Of a DNA stretch of 64,000 nt, positions 40,493 through 48,711 are shown piece after piece. Position 1 is the first letter of the stretch. Every line of letters begins with the position of its first letter. Source of the DNA: an uncultured Massilia sp. (GTDB taxonomy: Bacteria; Pseudomonadota; Gammaproteobacteria; Burkholderiales; Burkholderiaceae_D); the NCBI RefSeq assembly GCF_913773735.1, contig NZ_CAJYEB010000003.1, positions 152,358 to 216,357 of the forward strand, in the 5' to 3' direction. Under the pieces are notes generated by a model that saw only the letters and a program-made list of their open reading frames with translations, was not told where the DNA came from and did no database searches. The position numbers and the translations under genes were made by a program.

Positions 40493-41569
40493 TTAGTGAC
40501 TCACCCGCTGCAACGGCGACGACCCCGGCCTGGCCTGCTGGCGCCGTTCGCGCCGGTTGCTGAATTCCCCCGGCAGTTCCGAATCGAGCAGGCGGTTCAC
40601 CAGGTACAGCGGGCGCCGCTTGACCTCGTTGTAGATGCGCCCGACGTATTCCCCCAGCAGGCCCACCGAGATCAGCTGCACGCCGCCCAGGAACAGGATC
40701 ACCGTCATCAACGAGGGATAGCCGCGCACCGGGTCGGAATACATGAGCGCCTTCCAGATCACGAATACCGCGTACATCAGCGACAGCACCGCCACGACCA
40801 GGCCGAGGTAAGTGCTCGCTTTCAGCGGCGCCACCGTGAACGAGGTGATGCCCTCGATGGCGAAGTTCCACAGCTTCCAGTAATTCCACTTGGTGTTGCC
40901 GGCGGCGCGCGGGTCGCGCCGGTACAGCAGCGGCCGGGAAGGGAAGCCGACCCAGGCGAACAAGCCCTTCATGAAGCGGTGTTCCTCGCGCAGCTTGCCC
41001 AGCGCTTCCACCGCGCGGCGCGACATCAGGCGGAAGTCGCCCGTGTCGCGCGGGATCTCGACCCGGCTGACTTTCTTGATGACACTGTAGAAATGGTGGG
41101 CGGTGAATTTCTTGAACCATGTCTCGCCGTCGCGCTCGGCGCGCATGCCGTACACGACGTCATAGCCTTCGCGCCAGGCGTCCAGCAGTTGCGGGATCAG
41201 TTCCGGCGGATCCTGCAGGTCGGAATCGAGCACGATGACGACGTCGCCCTTGGTATGGTCCAGCCCCGCGCTGAGCGCGATTTCCTTGCCAAAGTTGCGC
41301 GACAGGTCGATCACGGTCAGGTGCGGATCGCGTTCGCGCAGCGCGTGCATCAGCGCCAGCGTGCGGTCGCGGCTGCCGTCGTTGACGAGCACGATCTCGT
41401 ACTGGCAACCCAGGCCGGCGAGCACGTCGGTGACGCGGCGATGGAATATTTCCAGCACTTCCTCTTCGTTATAGGCGGGCGCGACCACCGAAATGCTGGG
41501 CATCGTGCCGGGCGGGCGCGGACTGAGCGCGGGATGCTCCGGCGCCGGCGTAGCTAACGGAATATCCAT
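40493..41569 (-). CDS. Family 2 glycosyltransferase, polyprenyl-phosphate type
   Basis: The 358-residue product has a GT2 catalytic domain with [46 protein letters not shown] and the acidic [11 protein letters not shown] motif, followed by two C-terminal membrane segments (about 250-275 and 285-310). It resembles GtrB/DPM1-like enzymes that load a sugar on undecaprenyl phosphate. The GtrA-like gene upstream overlaps it by 16 bases. The pair probably provides a lipid-linked sugar for cell-surface glycan modification. Confidence 0.9.
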   Translation of the reverse strand: MDIPLATPAPEHPALSPRPPGTMPSISVVAPAYNEEEVLEIFHRRVTDVLAGLGCQYEIVLVNDGSRDRTLALMHALRERDPHLTVIDLSRNFGKEIALSAGLDHTKGDVVIVLDSDLQDPPELIPQLLDAWREGYDVVYGMRAERDGETWFKKFTAHHFYSVIKKVSRVEIPRDTGDFRLMSRRAVEALGKLREEHRFMKGLFAWVGFPSRPLLYRRDPRAAGNTKWNYWKLWNFAIEGITSFTVAPLKASTYLGLVVAVLSLMYAVFVIWKALMYSDPVRGYPSLMTVILFLGGVQLISVGLLGEYVGRIYNEVKRRPLYLVNRLLDSELPGEFSNRRERRQQARPGSSPLQRVSH

Positions 41570-41955
41570 GTCTTGCTCACGATGAAATTGATGACGAGGA
41601 CCACCGCCGTGGCGACGACCTGGGCCAGCAGGAAGTGCAGGCCGGCACCGCTCAGCAGTCCCACCAGGAGCCCGTTGAGCAGCGCGCCGGCCACGGCAAG
41701 CGCCACGAAACGGGGCAGGGTACGGCGATGGTCCGCGTCGCTGGCGAAGGTGTAGCGGCGGTTGAGCAGGTAGACGAGGCAGGCCCCGGCCGCGGCGCCG
41801 GCGAACGCCGCGCGGCCCGGGGCCACGTGCAGCAGCGTGACCAGCACGACCAGTACCAGGTAGTGCAATCCCGTGCCGAGGCCGCCGACGGCGGCGAACT
41901 TGGCGAATTGCGTGCCGACGAAGCGGCTGGTGGAAGGACTGTATGAACGGACCAT
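41554..41955 (-). CDS. GtrA family membrane protein (lipid-linked sugar flippase candidate)
   Basis: The product is 133 residues from the ATG at 41955; an ATG at 41994 with GAGG 9 bases upstream would give 146 and is a fair alternative. Four hydrophobic helices are visible, with the GtrA signature FAKFAAVGGLGTGLHYLVLV near the start and [11 protein letters not shown] at the end. GtrA proteins are proposed to flip undecaprenyl-phosphate-sugar made by the adjacent GT2 enzyme. The start codons overlap in the usual gtrA-gtrB order. Confidence 0.87.
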   Translation of the reverse strand: MVRSYSPSTSRFVGTQFAKFAAVGGLGTGLHYLVLVVLVTLLHVAPGRAAFAGAAAGACLVYLLNRRYTFASDADHRRTLPRFVALAVAGALLNGLLVGLLSGAGLHFLLAQVVATAVVLVINFIVSKTWIFR

Positions 41956-42030
41956 AGTGTGTTCGTTTGAACTACCGCAAAATGTTACATTCATGCAAGG
42001 AAGCCTCGACATTATTTTAACCTCTTGCAA

Positions 42031-42369
42031 ATAAGCTCACAGCTATCGTGCGCGGGGCGTCGCGCGGGCGGCGGCGACGTGCCGGCACGCTCGATGCGCG
42101 CCCTTCCGACGACGCAGCGTGGCGCGATACCGGCGCGTCGTGCCGCGATGGTAGTTTCCGTAAAGAACTGTTAATATGGATCAATAAAGTACACTGGTCG
42201 GTGTATGCATAATTTATTAAAAACAAGCACTTACGCCGCCGGATATCTGACTTTTCGTTCATTAGTGTTGTAATATCACGTCGATAACAGCGCCGGAAAT
42301 CGGGCGTCTCCAGCAGGCCTTGCCCTTTCTGCACTACAATATGAGATTCTCAATATAGGCAAGTTCACC
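42031..42369. promoter_or_regulatory. Divergent control region before the mla operon
   Basis: This gap of about 340 bases has no supported gene. It is AT-rich at 42160-42280. A partial palindrome TACACTGGTCGGTGTA at 42190-42205 resembles the perfect TetR-type palindrome at 21911 (12 of 16 positions alike). A TACAAT hexamer just upstream of the mlaF start could be a -10, but no good -35 is spaced to it. Confidence 0.4.
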
Positions 42370-43173
42370 GTGTCCAACCTCGTCGAAATCCGCGATCTGC
42401 ATTTTTCGTATGGAGATCGCCCCATCCTGTCGAACCTGCGCATGGATTTCCCGCGCGGTAAGCTGGTTGCCGTGATGGGCGGTTCCGGCTGTGGCAAGAC
42501 CACGGTGCTGCGCCTGATCGGCGGCCAGATCCGGCCGCAGCAGGGCACCGTCTCCATCAATGGAGAGGTCATCAACCAGCTCGATACCGAAGGCGTCTAC
42601 CGCCTGCGCCGCAAGATGGGCATGCTGTTCCAGTTCGGCGCCCTGTTCACCGATCTCACCGTGTTCGAGAACGTGGCCTTCCCGCTGCGCGAGCACACCG
42701 AGCTGCCGGAAGAGCTGATCCGCGACCTGGTGCTGATGCGCCTGAACGCCGTGGGCCTGCGCAATGCGCAGCAGCTCAAGCCGAACGAGATCTCGGGCGG
42801 CATGGCGCGCCGCGTGGCGCTGGCCCGCGCCGTCGCGCTCGACCCCGAACTGATCATGTACGACGAGCCGTTCGCCGGCCTCGACCCGATCTCGATGGGC
42901 GTGACCGCCAACCTGATCCGCAACCTGAACGATGCGCTGGGCTCGACCTCGATCCTGGTCTCGCACGACGTGAACGAAACCTTCGCCATCGCCGACTACG
43001 TGTACTTCATGGCGTCGGGCCGCATCGTGGCCGAGGGCACGCCGGAAGACCTGCGCCGCTCGACCGACCCGTACGTCGTCCAGTTCATCAACAACCAGCC
43101 GGACGGCCCGGTGCCGTTCCACTACCCCGGCAAGTCGCTGGCCGAAGACCTGGGCCTGGGAGGCCGGAAGTGA
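42370..43173 (+). CDS. mlaF: Phospholipid ABC transporter ATP-binding protein MlaF
   Basis: The 267-residue product starts at GTG. It has Walker A VMGGSGCGKTT, Q loop LFQFGALFTDLTVFENVAFP (the FGALF stretch is characteristic of MlaF), signature ISGGMARRVALARA, Walker B LIMYDEPFAGLDP and switch His in VSHDVNE. It drives retrograde transport of phospholipids across the periplasm with MlaE, MlaD, MlaB and MlaC. The stop overlaps the mlaE start by four bases. Confidence 0.96.
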   Translation: MSNLVEIRDLHFSYGDRPILSNLRMDFPRGKLVAVMGGSGCGKTTVLRLIGGQIRPQQGTVSINGEVINQLDTEGVYRLRRKMGMLFQFGALFTDLTVFENVAFPLREHTELPEELIRDLVLMRLNAVGLRNAQQLKPNEISGGMARRVALARAVALDPELIMYDEPFAGLDPISMGVTANLIRNLNDALGSTSILVSHDVNETFAIADYVYFMASGRIVAEGTPEDLRRSTDPYVVQFINNQPDGPVPFHYPGKSLAEDLGLGGRK

Positions 43174-43952
43174 TGACTAACTTGCTCGGCTTTATCGGCG
43201 GCCTGGTGCTCGACATGTTCGCGCGCATCGGCTTCGTCGCCCGTTCCTTCGTCAAGCTGCTGGCGCGGGCGCCCGGCGCCCTGCGCCGGCCGACCCTGAT
43301 CTCGGAACAGATCCATTTCATCGGCAACTACTCGCTGCTGATCATCGTCGTGTCGGGCCTGTTCGTCGGCATGGTGCTGGCCCTGCAGGGCTATTACACG
43401 CTGAGCCAGTTCGGCGCCGAGGAAAAGCTCGGCCAGCTGGTGGCGCTGTCGCTGCTGCGCGAACTGGGTCCGGTGGTGACGGCGCTGCTGTTCGCCGGCC
43501 GCGCCGGCACCTCGCTGACGGCCGAGATCGGCCTGATGAAGGCGGGCGAGCAGCTCGCCGCGATGGAAATGATGGCCGTCAACCCGATCCAGCGCGTGCT
43601 GGCGCCGCGCTTCTGGGCCGGCCTGATCGCCATGCCCGTGCTGGCGACCGTGTTCTCGGCCATCGGCGTGATCGGCGGCTACCTGGTCGGCGTGCAGCTG
43701 ATCGGCGTCGACGAGGGCGCGTTCTGGTCGCAGATGCAGGCCAACATCGACGTGCGGCGCGATGTCATGAATGGTGTCCTGAAGAGCCTGGTGTTCGGCA
43801 TCGCCGTCACCTTCACCGCCCTGTTCCAGGGCTACGAGGCGAAACCGACGCCGGAGGGCGTGTCGCGCGCGACCACCCGCACCGTCGTCGTGGCATCGTT
43901 GATGGTGCTGGGCCTGGACTTCATCATGACGGCGTTGATGTTTAATAAGTGA
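43170..43952 (+). CDS. mlaE: Phospholipid ABC transporter permease MlaE
   Basis: The 260-residue product has the MlaE family core: ISEQIHFIGNYSLLIIVVSG, VALSLLRELGPVVTALLFAG and AEIGLMKAGEQLAAMEMMAV, with five or six membrane helices and the elbow helix at the N-terminus. It forms the inner-membrane part of the MlaFEDB complex. It overlaps mlaF by four bases and is followed by mlaD after 31 bases. Confidence 0.96.
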   Translation: MMTNLLGFIGGLVLDMFARIGFVARSFVKLLARAPGALRRPTLISEQIHFIGNYSLLIIVVSGLFVGMVLALQGYYTLSQFGAEEKLGQLVALSLLRELGPVVTALLFAGRAGTSLTAEIGLMKAGEQLAAMEMMAVNPIQRVLAPRFWAGLIAMPVLATVFSAIGVIGGYLVGVQLIGVDEGAFWSQMQANIDVRRDVMNGVLKSLVFGIAVTFTALFQGYEAKPTPEGVSRATTRTVVVASLMVLGLDFIMTALMFNK

Positions 43953-43983
43953 TTAAAATCAGCGTTATATATTAGGAAAACTT

Positions 43984-44457
43984 ATGCATCGCAAATCTAT
44001 TGACGTCTGGGTCGGACTGTTTGTCCTGTTGGGTGCGCTGGCGCTCCTATTCCTGGCACTGAAAGCCGGTAACATGAGCACGATTTCGTTCAGCAAGACG
44101 TATGCGGTCACGGGCCGGTTCGACAACATCGGCGGCCTCAAGCCGCAATCCCCGGTCAAGAGCGCGGGCGTGGTGGTGGGACGGGTCGGTGCGATTTCCT
44201 TCGACGACAAGACCTTCCAGGCGAACGTGCGCCTCGACCTGGAGCCGGCCTACAAGTTTCCGAAGGATAGCTCGCTGAAGATCCTGACTTCGGGCCTGCT
44301 GGGCGAACAGTACGTCGGCATCGAAGCCGGCGGCGATACCAACAACCTGGTCGAGGGCGACCGCATCACCCGCACGCAGTCGGCGGCCGTGCTCGAAGAC
44401 TTGATTAACCAATTTATTTATAGCAAAGCAGCCGACGGAAAGGACGGTGATAAATGA
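43984..44457 (+). CDS. mlaD: Outer membrane lipid asymmetry protein MlaD (MCE domain)
   Basis: The 157-residue product has one N-terminal membrane helix (VGLFVLLGALALLFLALKAG) and a single MCE domain (VTGRFDNIGGLKPQSPVKSA, VVVGRVGAISFD, SGLLGEQYVGIEAGG). MlaD forms a hexameric ring on MlaE that binds phospholipid. Its stop overlaps the mlaA start by four bases. Length matches the family. Confidence 0.96.
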   Translation: MHRKSIDVWVGLFVLLGALALLFLALKAGNMSTISFSKTYAVTGRFDNIGGLKPQSPVKSAGVVVGRVGAISFDDKTFQANVRLDLEPAYKFPKDSSLKILTSGLLGEQYVGIEAGGDTNNLVEGDRITRTQSAAVLEDLINQFIYSKAADGKDGDK

Positions 44458-45341
44458 CGACCCGTAACGCATCTGGACAGTTCCGCGTGCGCGGCCTCGC
44501 AGTGGCCGCCGGCGTTGCCCTGTTGCTCAGCGGCTGCGCCACGACCAATCCGCGCGATCCGTTCGAGAAATTCAACCGCGCGATGTTCAGCTTCAACGAC
44601 GCGGTCGACCGCACCGCGCTGAAACCGGCCGCCACCGTCTACAAGAAAGTCACCCCGAGCTTCGTGCAAACCGGCGTGAACAATTTCTTCGGGAACTTGT
44701 CGGACCTGTGGAGCTCGCTGAACAACTTCGCCCAGTTCAAGGGCCAGGACGGCTTTTCCGACCTGACCCGCTTCGCCGTCAACTCGACGCTGGGCCTGGG
44801 CGGCGTGCTCGACATCGCCACCCCGGCCGGCCTGCGCAAGCACAACGAAGACCTGGGCCAGACGCTGGGTTACTGGGGCGTGCCTGCCGGCCCCTACTTG
44901 ATGTTGCCATTGTTGGGCCCATCTACGATCCGCGATACCGCGGCGCTGCCGGGCGACTGGTGGGGGGACCCGTGGACCCACGTGAACGACGTGCCGTGGC
45001 GTAACAGCGGTATCGTGCTGCGCGCCGTCGACCAGCGCGCCAGCGTCCTGGATGCCTCGACGCTGCTGGAAGAAGCCGCGCTCGACCGCTACGAGTTCCT
45101 GCGCGATGGCTACCTGCAGCGCCGCGAAAGCCAGGTGCTGGACACCGACAAGGCGCAGGAGCGGGCCGAGAAGATCCACGACCGCATCGAGAAAGTGCAG
45201 GAAAAGCTGGGTGTCAAGAAAGCGCAGGCCCCGGACGACGGCAGCGGCGACGCCGCCGCGCCGGCCGCGGCGCCGGAAGGTTCGCCGCCGAACAATCCGC
45301 CGGTGCCGGCGCCCGTGACGCCCGCCCCGGCCACGAAGTGA
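44454..45341 (+). CDS. mlaA: MlaA/VacJ lipoprotein
   Basis: The 295-residue product has a lipobox LLSGC with lipidated Cys28. The MlaA core shows DPFEKFNRAMFSFND, GVNNFFGNLSDLWSSLNNFA, NSTLGLGGVLDIA and LGYWGVPAGPYLMLPLLGPS. A C-terminal coil with Lys/Glu is followed by a Pro/Ala-rich tail (about 255-295). MlaA is the outer-membrane ring that extracts misplaced outer-leaflet phospholipids and passes them to MlaC. Its place inside the mla operon is the usual betaproteobacterial arrangement. Confidence 0.96.
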   Translation: MTTRNASGQFRVRGLAVAAGVALLLSGCATTNPRDPFEKFNRAMFSFNDAVDRTALKPAATVYKKVTPSFVQTGVNNFFGNLSDLWSSLNNFAQFKGQDGFSDLTRFAVNSTLGLGGVLDIATPAGLRKHNEDLGQTLGYWGVPAGPYLMLPLLGPSTIRDTAALPGDWWGDPWTHVNDVPWRNSGIVLRAVDQRASVLDASTLLEEAALDRYEFLRDGYLQRRESQVLDTDKAQERAEKIHDRIEKVQEKLGVKKAQAPDDGSGDAAAPAAAPEGSPPNNPPVPAPVTPAPATK

Positions 45342-45393
45342 ACAATGCAGGCGGGGCCGCCATGGCGGCCCGCCCCAACCGACGAAGGATATT

Positions 45394-46038
45394 ATGAAAC
45401 CCATCGCACAACTGATCATGACCGCCGCCGTGGCCGTCTCCGCCAGCGTCCTGGCACCGGCCGCCATCGCCCAGGAAGCGCCGGATGCGCTCGTCAAGCG
45501 CATCAGCAACGACGTCATCAACACCGTCAAGTCCGACAAGGACATCCAGGCCGGCAACCGCCAGAAGATCATGGACTTGGTCAATTCCAAGATCCTGCCC
45601 TATGTCGATTCGCAGAAGATGACCGCGCAGGCCGCCGGCCGCCACTGGCGCCAGGCCACCCCGCAGCAGCAGCAGCAGCTGACCGAGGAATTCCGCACGC
45701 TGCTGGTGTACACCTACTCGGGCGCGCTGTCGCAGATCAAGAACGAAACCGTCGAATTCAAGCCGTTCCGCGCCGACCCGGCCGACACCGACGTCGAAGT
45801 GCGTTCGCAGGTCAACGTGACCCGCGGCGAGCCGATCACCCTGAACTATCGCCTGTCCAAGGGCCCGCAGGGCTGGAAGATCTATGACCTGAACGTGCTG
45901 GGCGCCTGGCTGGTCCAGACCTATACCAGCACGTTCAATTCGGAAATCTCGAAGGGCGGCATCGACGGCCTGATCAAGAAGCTGCGCGACCGCAACCAGC
46001 AGCTGGCCGCCAAGCCGCTGGCCGCCCCGCAGAAATAA
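45394..46038 (+). CDS. mlaC: Periplasmic phospholipid-binding protein MlaC
   Basis: The 214-residue product has a cleavable signal peptide (about 1-26, ending APAAIA) and the MlaC fold. Family segments seen are ILPYVDSQKMTAQAAGRHWRQ, TPQQQQQLTEEFRTLLVYTY and WKIYDLNVLGAWLVQTY. It shuttles phospholipid between MlaA and MlaFEDB. Two further paralogues follow at 46414 and 47064; this copy is the best match to standard MlaC and precedes mlaB directly. Confidence 0.95.
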   Translation: MKPIAQLIMTAAVAVSASVLAPAAIAQEAPDALVKRISNDVINTVKSDKDIQAGNRQKIMDLVNSKILPYVDSQKMTAQAAGRHWRQATPQQQQQLTEEFRTLLVYTYSGALSQIKNETVEFKPFRADPADTDVEVRSQVNVTRGEPITLNYRLSKGPQGWKIYDLNVLGAWLVQTYTSTFNSEISKGGIDGLIKKLRDRNQQLAAKPLAAPQK

Positions 46039-46040
46039 GC

Positions 46041-46316
46041 ATGGCCGAAGCCAATCCCATGCTCTCGCTCGACGCCCTGACCTTCCAGAATGCCCAGGCG
46101 GCGCTGGAGCAGGGCTGCGCGGCGGTCGCCGCCGGCGAGACCGTGTTCGACCTCGGCGGCGTCAAGGCCGCCGACTCCTCCGCCCTGTCGCTGATGCTGG
46201 CGTGGCAGCGCCGCGCCCAGGCCCAGGGGCGCGCCCTGAAGTTCGTCAACGTGCCGGCCAATGTCGAGGCGCTGGCGAAGCTGTACGGCGTCGACGCATT
46301 GCTTGGCCGCGCCTGA
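46041..46316 (+). CDS. mlaB: STAS domain protein MlaB
   Basis: The 91-residue STAS protein has the conserved VFDLGGVKAADSSALSLMLAWQ segment across residues 35-56 (Asp-Ser-Ser at the phosphorylation-like position) and LKFVNVPANVEALAKLYGV. MlaB binds MlaF and is needed for assembly of the transporter. It starts 3 bases after mlaC and is the last standard gene of the operon. Confidence 0.93.
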   Translation: MAEANPMLSLDALTFQNAQAALEQGCAAVAAGETVFDLGGVKAADSSALSLMLAWQRRAQAQGRALKFVNVPANVEALAKLYGVDALLGRA

Positions 46317-46375
46317 GCGCCGGCCCCGGCGCCCGTGCGGCGCCTGCTGTTGTTGACGATGGGCAAGAGTTCATT

Positions 46376-46396
46376 GTAGGGTGTCGCTTCGACACC
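46376..46396. repeat. Short GTAG-headed hairpin between mlaB and mlaC paralogue
   Basis: GTAG is followed by GGTGTCG-CTT-CGACACC, a perfect 7-bp stem with a 3-base loop. Head and layout match the REP-like units at 9039, 40377 and 61199, although the stem sequence differs. Confidence 0.6.
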
Positions 46397-46413
46397 TTCC
46401 TGACGAGGACCCA

Positions 46414-47067
46414 ATGAAGCCCATCGCATCCCTGGTCGCCACCGCCGCCCTGGCGTGTTCCGGCGGCGTCATCATCGCCGCGCCGGCCGCGGCCGCCGAA
46501 GAGGCGCCCGATGCGCTGGTCCAGCGCGTCTTCACGGGGATGCTCGATGCCGTCAAGGCGGATCCCGCGTTGCGCGCCGGCGATCGCCGCAAGCTCGCCG
46601 ACCTGGTCGAGGAGCGTTTCCTGCCTTATGTCCATTTCCAGCACATGACGACCCTTGCCGTCGGCCGCTTCTGGCGCCAGGCGACGCCGGAGCAGCAGAT
46701 GCGCCTCGTGTCGGCGGTCCGCAAGCTGGTGGTGCATGCGTATGCCGATGCACTGGCCCAGGCGGCGGACGGTACGCCGACGTTCTTCCCCGCGCGCGGC
46801 GGTCCCCAGGACGACGATATCGAGGTGCGCTCGCAGGTTCCGGTGGCAGGCGGCGCCCTGCATGTCTTCAATTACCGCCTGGAAAAGCTGGCGCATTATG
46901 GCTGGAAGGTCTACGACCTCGACCTGTCGGACGGGTGGCTGGTCGTCGGCATGAAATCCAGTTTCGCGGCCGAGATCGCCAAGGGCGGCATCGATGGCCT
47001 GGTGTCCAGGCTGGAAGCGCGTAACCACCAATGGGAACGCGGCCTGCCGGCCGCGTCGCGCCGATGA
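46414..47067 (+). CDS. Second MlaC-family protein (exported)
   Basis: The 217-residue product has its own signal peptide (MKPIASLVATAALACSGGVI and on to APAAAA, about 27 residues). The mature part parallels MlaC: APDALVQRVFTGMLDAVKAD, FLPYVHFQHMTTLAVGRFWRQ, TPEQQMRLVSAVRKLVVHAY and GWKVYDLDLSDGWLVVGMKS. It therefore arose by duplication of mlaC, followed by clear divergence. It begins 98 bases after mlaB, behind a REP-like hairpin, and its stop overlaps the start of the third copy (ATGA). It may bind a different lipid or another partner. Confidence 0.88.
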   Translation: MKPIASLVATAALACSGGVIIAAPAAAAEEAPDALVQRVFTGMLDAVKADPALRAGDRRKLADLVEERFLPYVHFQHMTTLAVGRFWRQATPEQQMRLVSAVRKLVVHAYADALAQAADGTPTFFPARGGPQDDDIEVRSQVPVAGGALHVFNYRLEKLAHYGWKVYDLDLSDGWLVVGMKSSFAAEIAKGGIDGLVSRLEARNHQWERGLPAASRR

Positions 47068-47663
47068 GCGCGAGCGGGACGGACACGCCCGAAGCGCTGG
47101 TCCGGCTGGCGATCGGCTCACTGGCACGGGCCATCGATGCCGATGCCGACGGCCGGGCGGGGCATGCCGCAGCGTTGCTGCGCAAGGTATGGGAGCATTT
47201 CCTGCCTTACACCATCTGGGATCGCGCGACGCAGTTGACCGCGGGCCGCTACTGGCGCCAGGCCGCGCCGGACCAGCGCATGCGGATCGCGCATGAATAC
47301 CGCCAGCTGATGCTGCTGACCTACGTCGAGGCGCTGCTCCCGGTGCGCGCCGGCGCCGCGCTCGAGGTCGAGCCGGCCGGCAGCGGCGATGCCGACGCCG
47401 ATGCCGATGCCGATGCCGACACCATCGTCCGCACGCGCATCGCCGGCGCCGCCGGCGCGGCGCTCGCACTCGACTACCGCCTTGCGCGCACGCCGTCGGG
47501 ATGGCGCATCTACGACCTGAAGACCGGGGGCGGGTGGTTCATCATGCGCTACCAGCAAGCGTTTGCGGAAGAGGTGCAGCGCAACGGATACGTCGGCCTG
47601 CGCGACCGGCTGCGCAGGGAGAAGGAAGGCCTGGCCGCGAGGCTGGGCGTCGCGCCGGACTGA
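47064..47663 (+). CDS. Third MlaC-family protein, no signal peptide
   Basis: The 199-residue product is homologous to the two preceding MlaC proteins (FLPYTIWDRATQLTAGRYWRQ, APDQRMRIAHEYRQLMLLTY, GWRIYDLKTGGGWFIMRYQQ) but begins MSASGTDTPEALVRLAIGSL with no hydrophobic signal segment. A stretch of alternating Asp-Ala (residues 109-119), encoded by GCCGAT/GCCGAC repeats, replaces a surface loop. It overlaps the second copy by four bases. Without export it could not serve the periplasmic shuttle, so it may act in the cytoplasm or be decaying. No frameshift is seen upstream that would restore a signal. Confidence 0.82.
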   Translation: MSASGTDTPEALVRLAIGSLARAIDADADGRAGHAAALLRKVWEHFLPYTIWDRATQLTAGRYWRQAAPDQRMRIAHEYRQLMLLTYVEALLPVRAGAALEVEPAGSGDADADADADADTIVRTRIAGAAGAALALDYRLARTPSGWRIYDLKTGGGWFIMRYQQAFAEEVQRNGYVGLRDRLRREKEGLAARLGVAPD

Positions 47664-47671
47664 CGCGCCGC

Positions 47672-47697
47672 GCCCCGGCCGCGACGGCGGCCGGGGC
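47672..47697 (+). terminator. GC-rich hairpin after the mla cluster
   Basis: GCCCCGGCCGC and GCGGCCGGGGC form a perfect 11-bp stem with a GACG loop, 9 bases after the stop of the third MlaC gene. No T-run follows, so it may be a pause or 3'-stabilising structure and not a classical terminator. Confidence 0.5.
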
Positions 47698-47778
47698 GGC
47701 CGCCGACCGAAATCCGGAATTCTTCTATAATGGCTCGTTTCCCTGCACGGCCCATCCCCGCCCGGGCCATCCCACCGC

Positions 47779-48711
47779 ATGACAGCAGCCATCCAGATAG
47801 ATAGCGTCGAGAAAAGCTACAAGGGCTTCAAGGCCCTCAAGGGCGTTTCCCTGAGCATCGAGCAAGGCGAGTTCTTCGGCCTGCTCGGGCCCAACGGCGC
47901 CGGCAAGACCACCCTGATCTCCACCATCGCGGGCCTGATCCGCCCGGACGTGGGCAGCATCCGCATCCACGGCCACGACGTCGTCACCGACCAGCGCCAG
48001 GCGCGCATGAAGCTCGGCGTGGTGCCGCAGGAACTGGTGTTCGACCCGTTCTTCACGGTGCGCGAGACGCTGCGCCTGCAGTCCGGCTACTTCGGCCTGA
48101 AGAACAACGACAAGTGGATCGACGAGGTGATGGAAAACCTCGACCTGACGCCGAAGGCCGACGTCAACATGCGCGCGCTGTCGGGCGGCATGAAGCGGCG
48201 CGTGCTGGTGGCCCAGGCCCTGGTGCACAAGCCGCCCGTGATCGTGCTGGACGAGCCGACCGCCGGCGTCGACGTCGAACTGCGCCAGACGCTGTGGAAG
48301 TTCATCGCGCGCCTGAACCGCGAAGGCCATACCGTCGTGCTGACCACTCACTACCTGGAAGAGGCGCAGGCCATGTGCCAGCGCGTGGCCATGCTCAAGA
48401 CCGGCAACGTGGTGGCGCTGGACACCATGTCGCGGCTGCTGCGCCGCGTGTCCGGGTCCTCGCTGGTCGTGCACCTCAAGCAGGGCCGCCTGCCGGAAGG
48501 GCTGCGCCACCTGGTCGCGCACGACGAGCACGACGAAGGCAAGGGCAACGGCGGCAACACCTATACGCTGCGCGTGAACGAGTATGCCGAAGTCGAGGGC
48601 ATCCTGGCGCGCCTGCGCGAAGCCGGCGCCGAGATCGACGAGATGCAGCTGCAGCAGGCCGACCTGGAAGACATCTTCATCCAGATCATGGAAGGGGAGG
48701 GCGCACGATGA
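47779..48711 (+). CDS. ABC transporter ATP-binding protein, ABC-2 type (YadG-like)
   Basis: The 310-residue ATPase has Walker A LLGPNGAGKTT, signature ALSGGMKRRVLVAQAL, Walker B VIVLDEPTAGVD and switch His in LTTHYLEEA. The C-terminal 80 residues are the accessory domain of this group. It pairs with the permease that overlaps by four bases. The YadGH transporter occupies this place between mla genes and murA in many Burkholderiales; its substrate is unproven but is often assumed to relate to the envelope. Confidence 0.93.
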   Translation: MTAAIQIDSVEKSYKGFKALKGVSLSIEQGEFFGLLGPNGAGKTTLISTIAGLIRPDVGSIRIHGHDVVTDQRQARMKLGVVPQELVFDPFFTVRETLRLQSGYFGLKNNDKWIDEVMENLDLTPKADVNMRALSGGMKRRVLVAQALVHKPPVIVLDEPTAGVDVELRQTLWKFIARLNREGHTVVLTTHYLEEAQAMCQRVAMLKTGNVVALDTMSRLLRRVSGSSLVVHLKQGRLPEGLRHLVAHDEHDEGKGNGGNTYTLRVNEYAEVEGILARLREAGAEIDEMQLQQADLEDIFIQIMEGEGAR

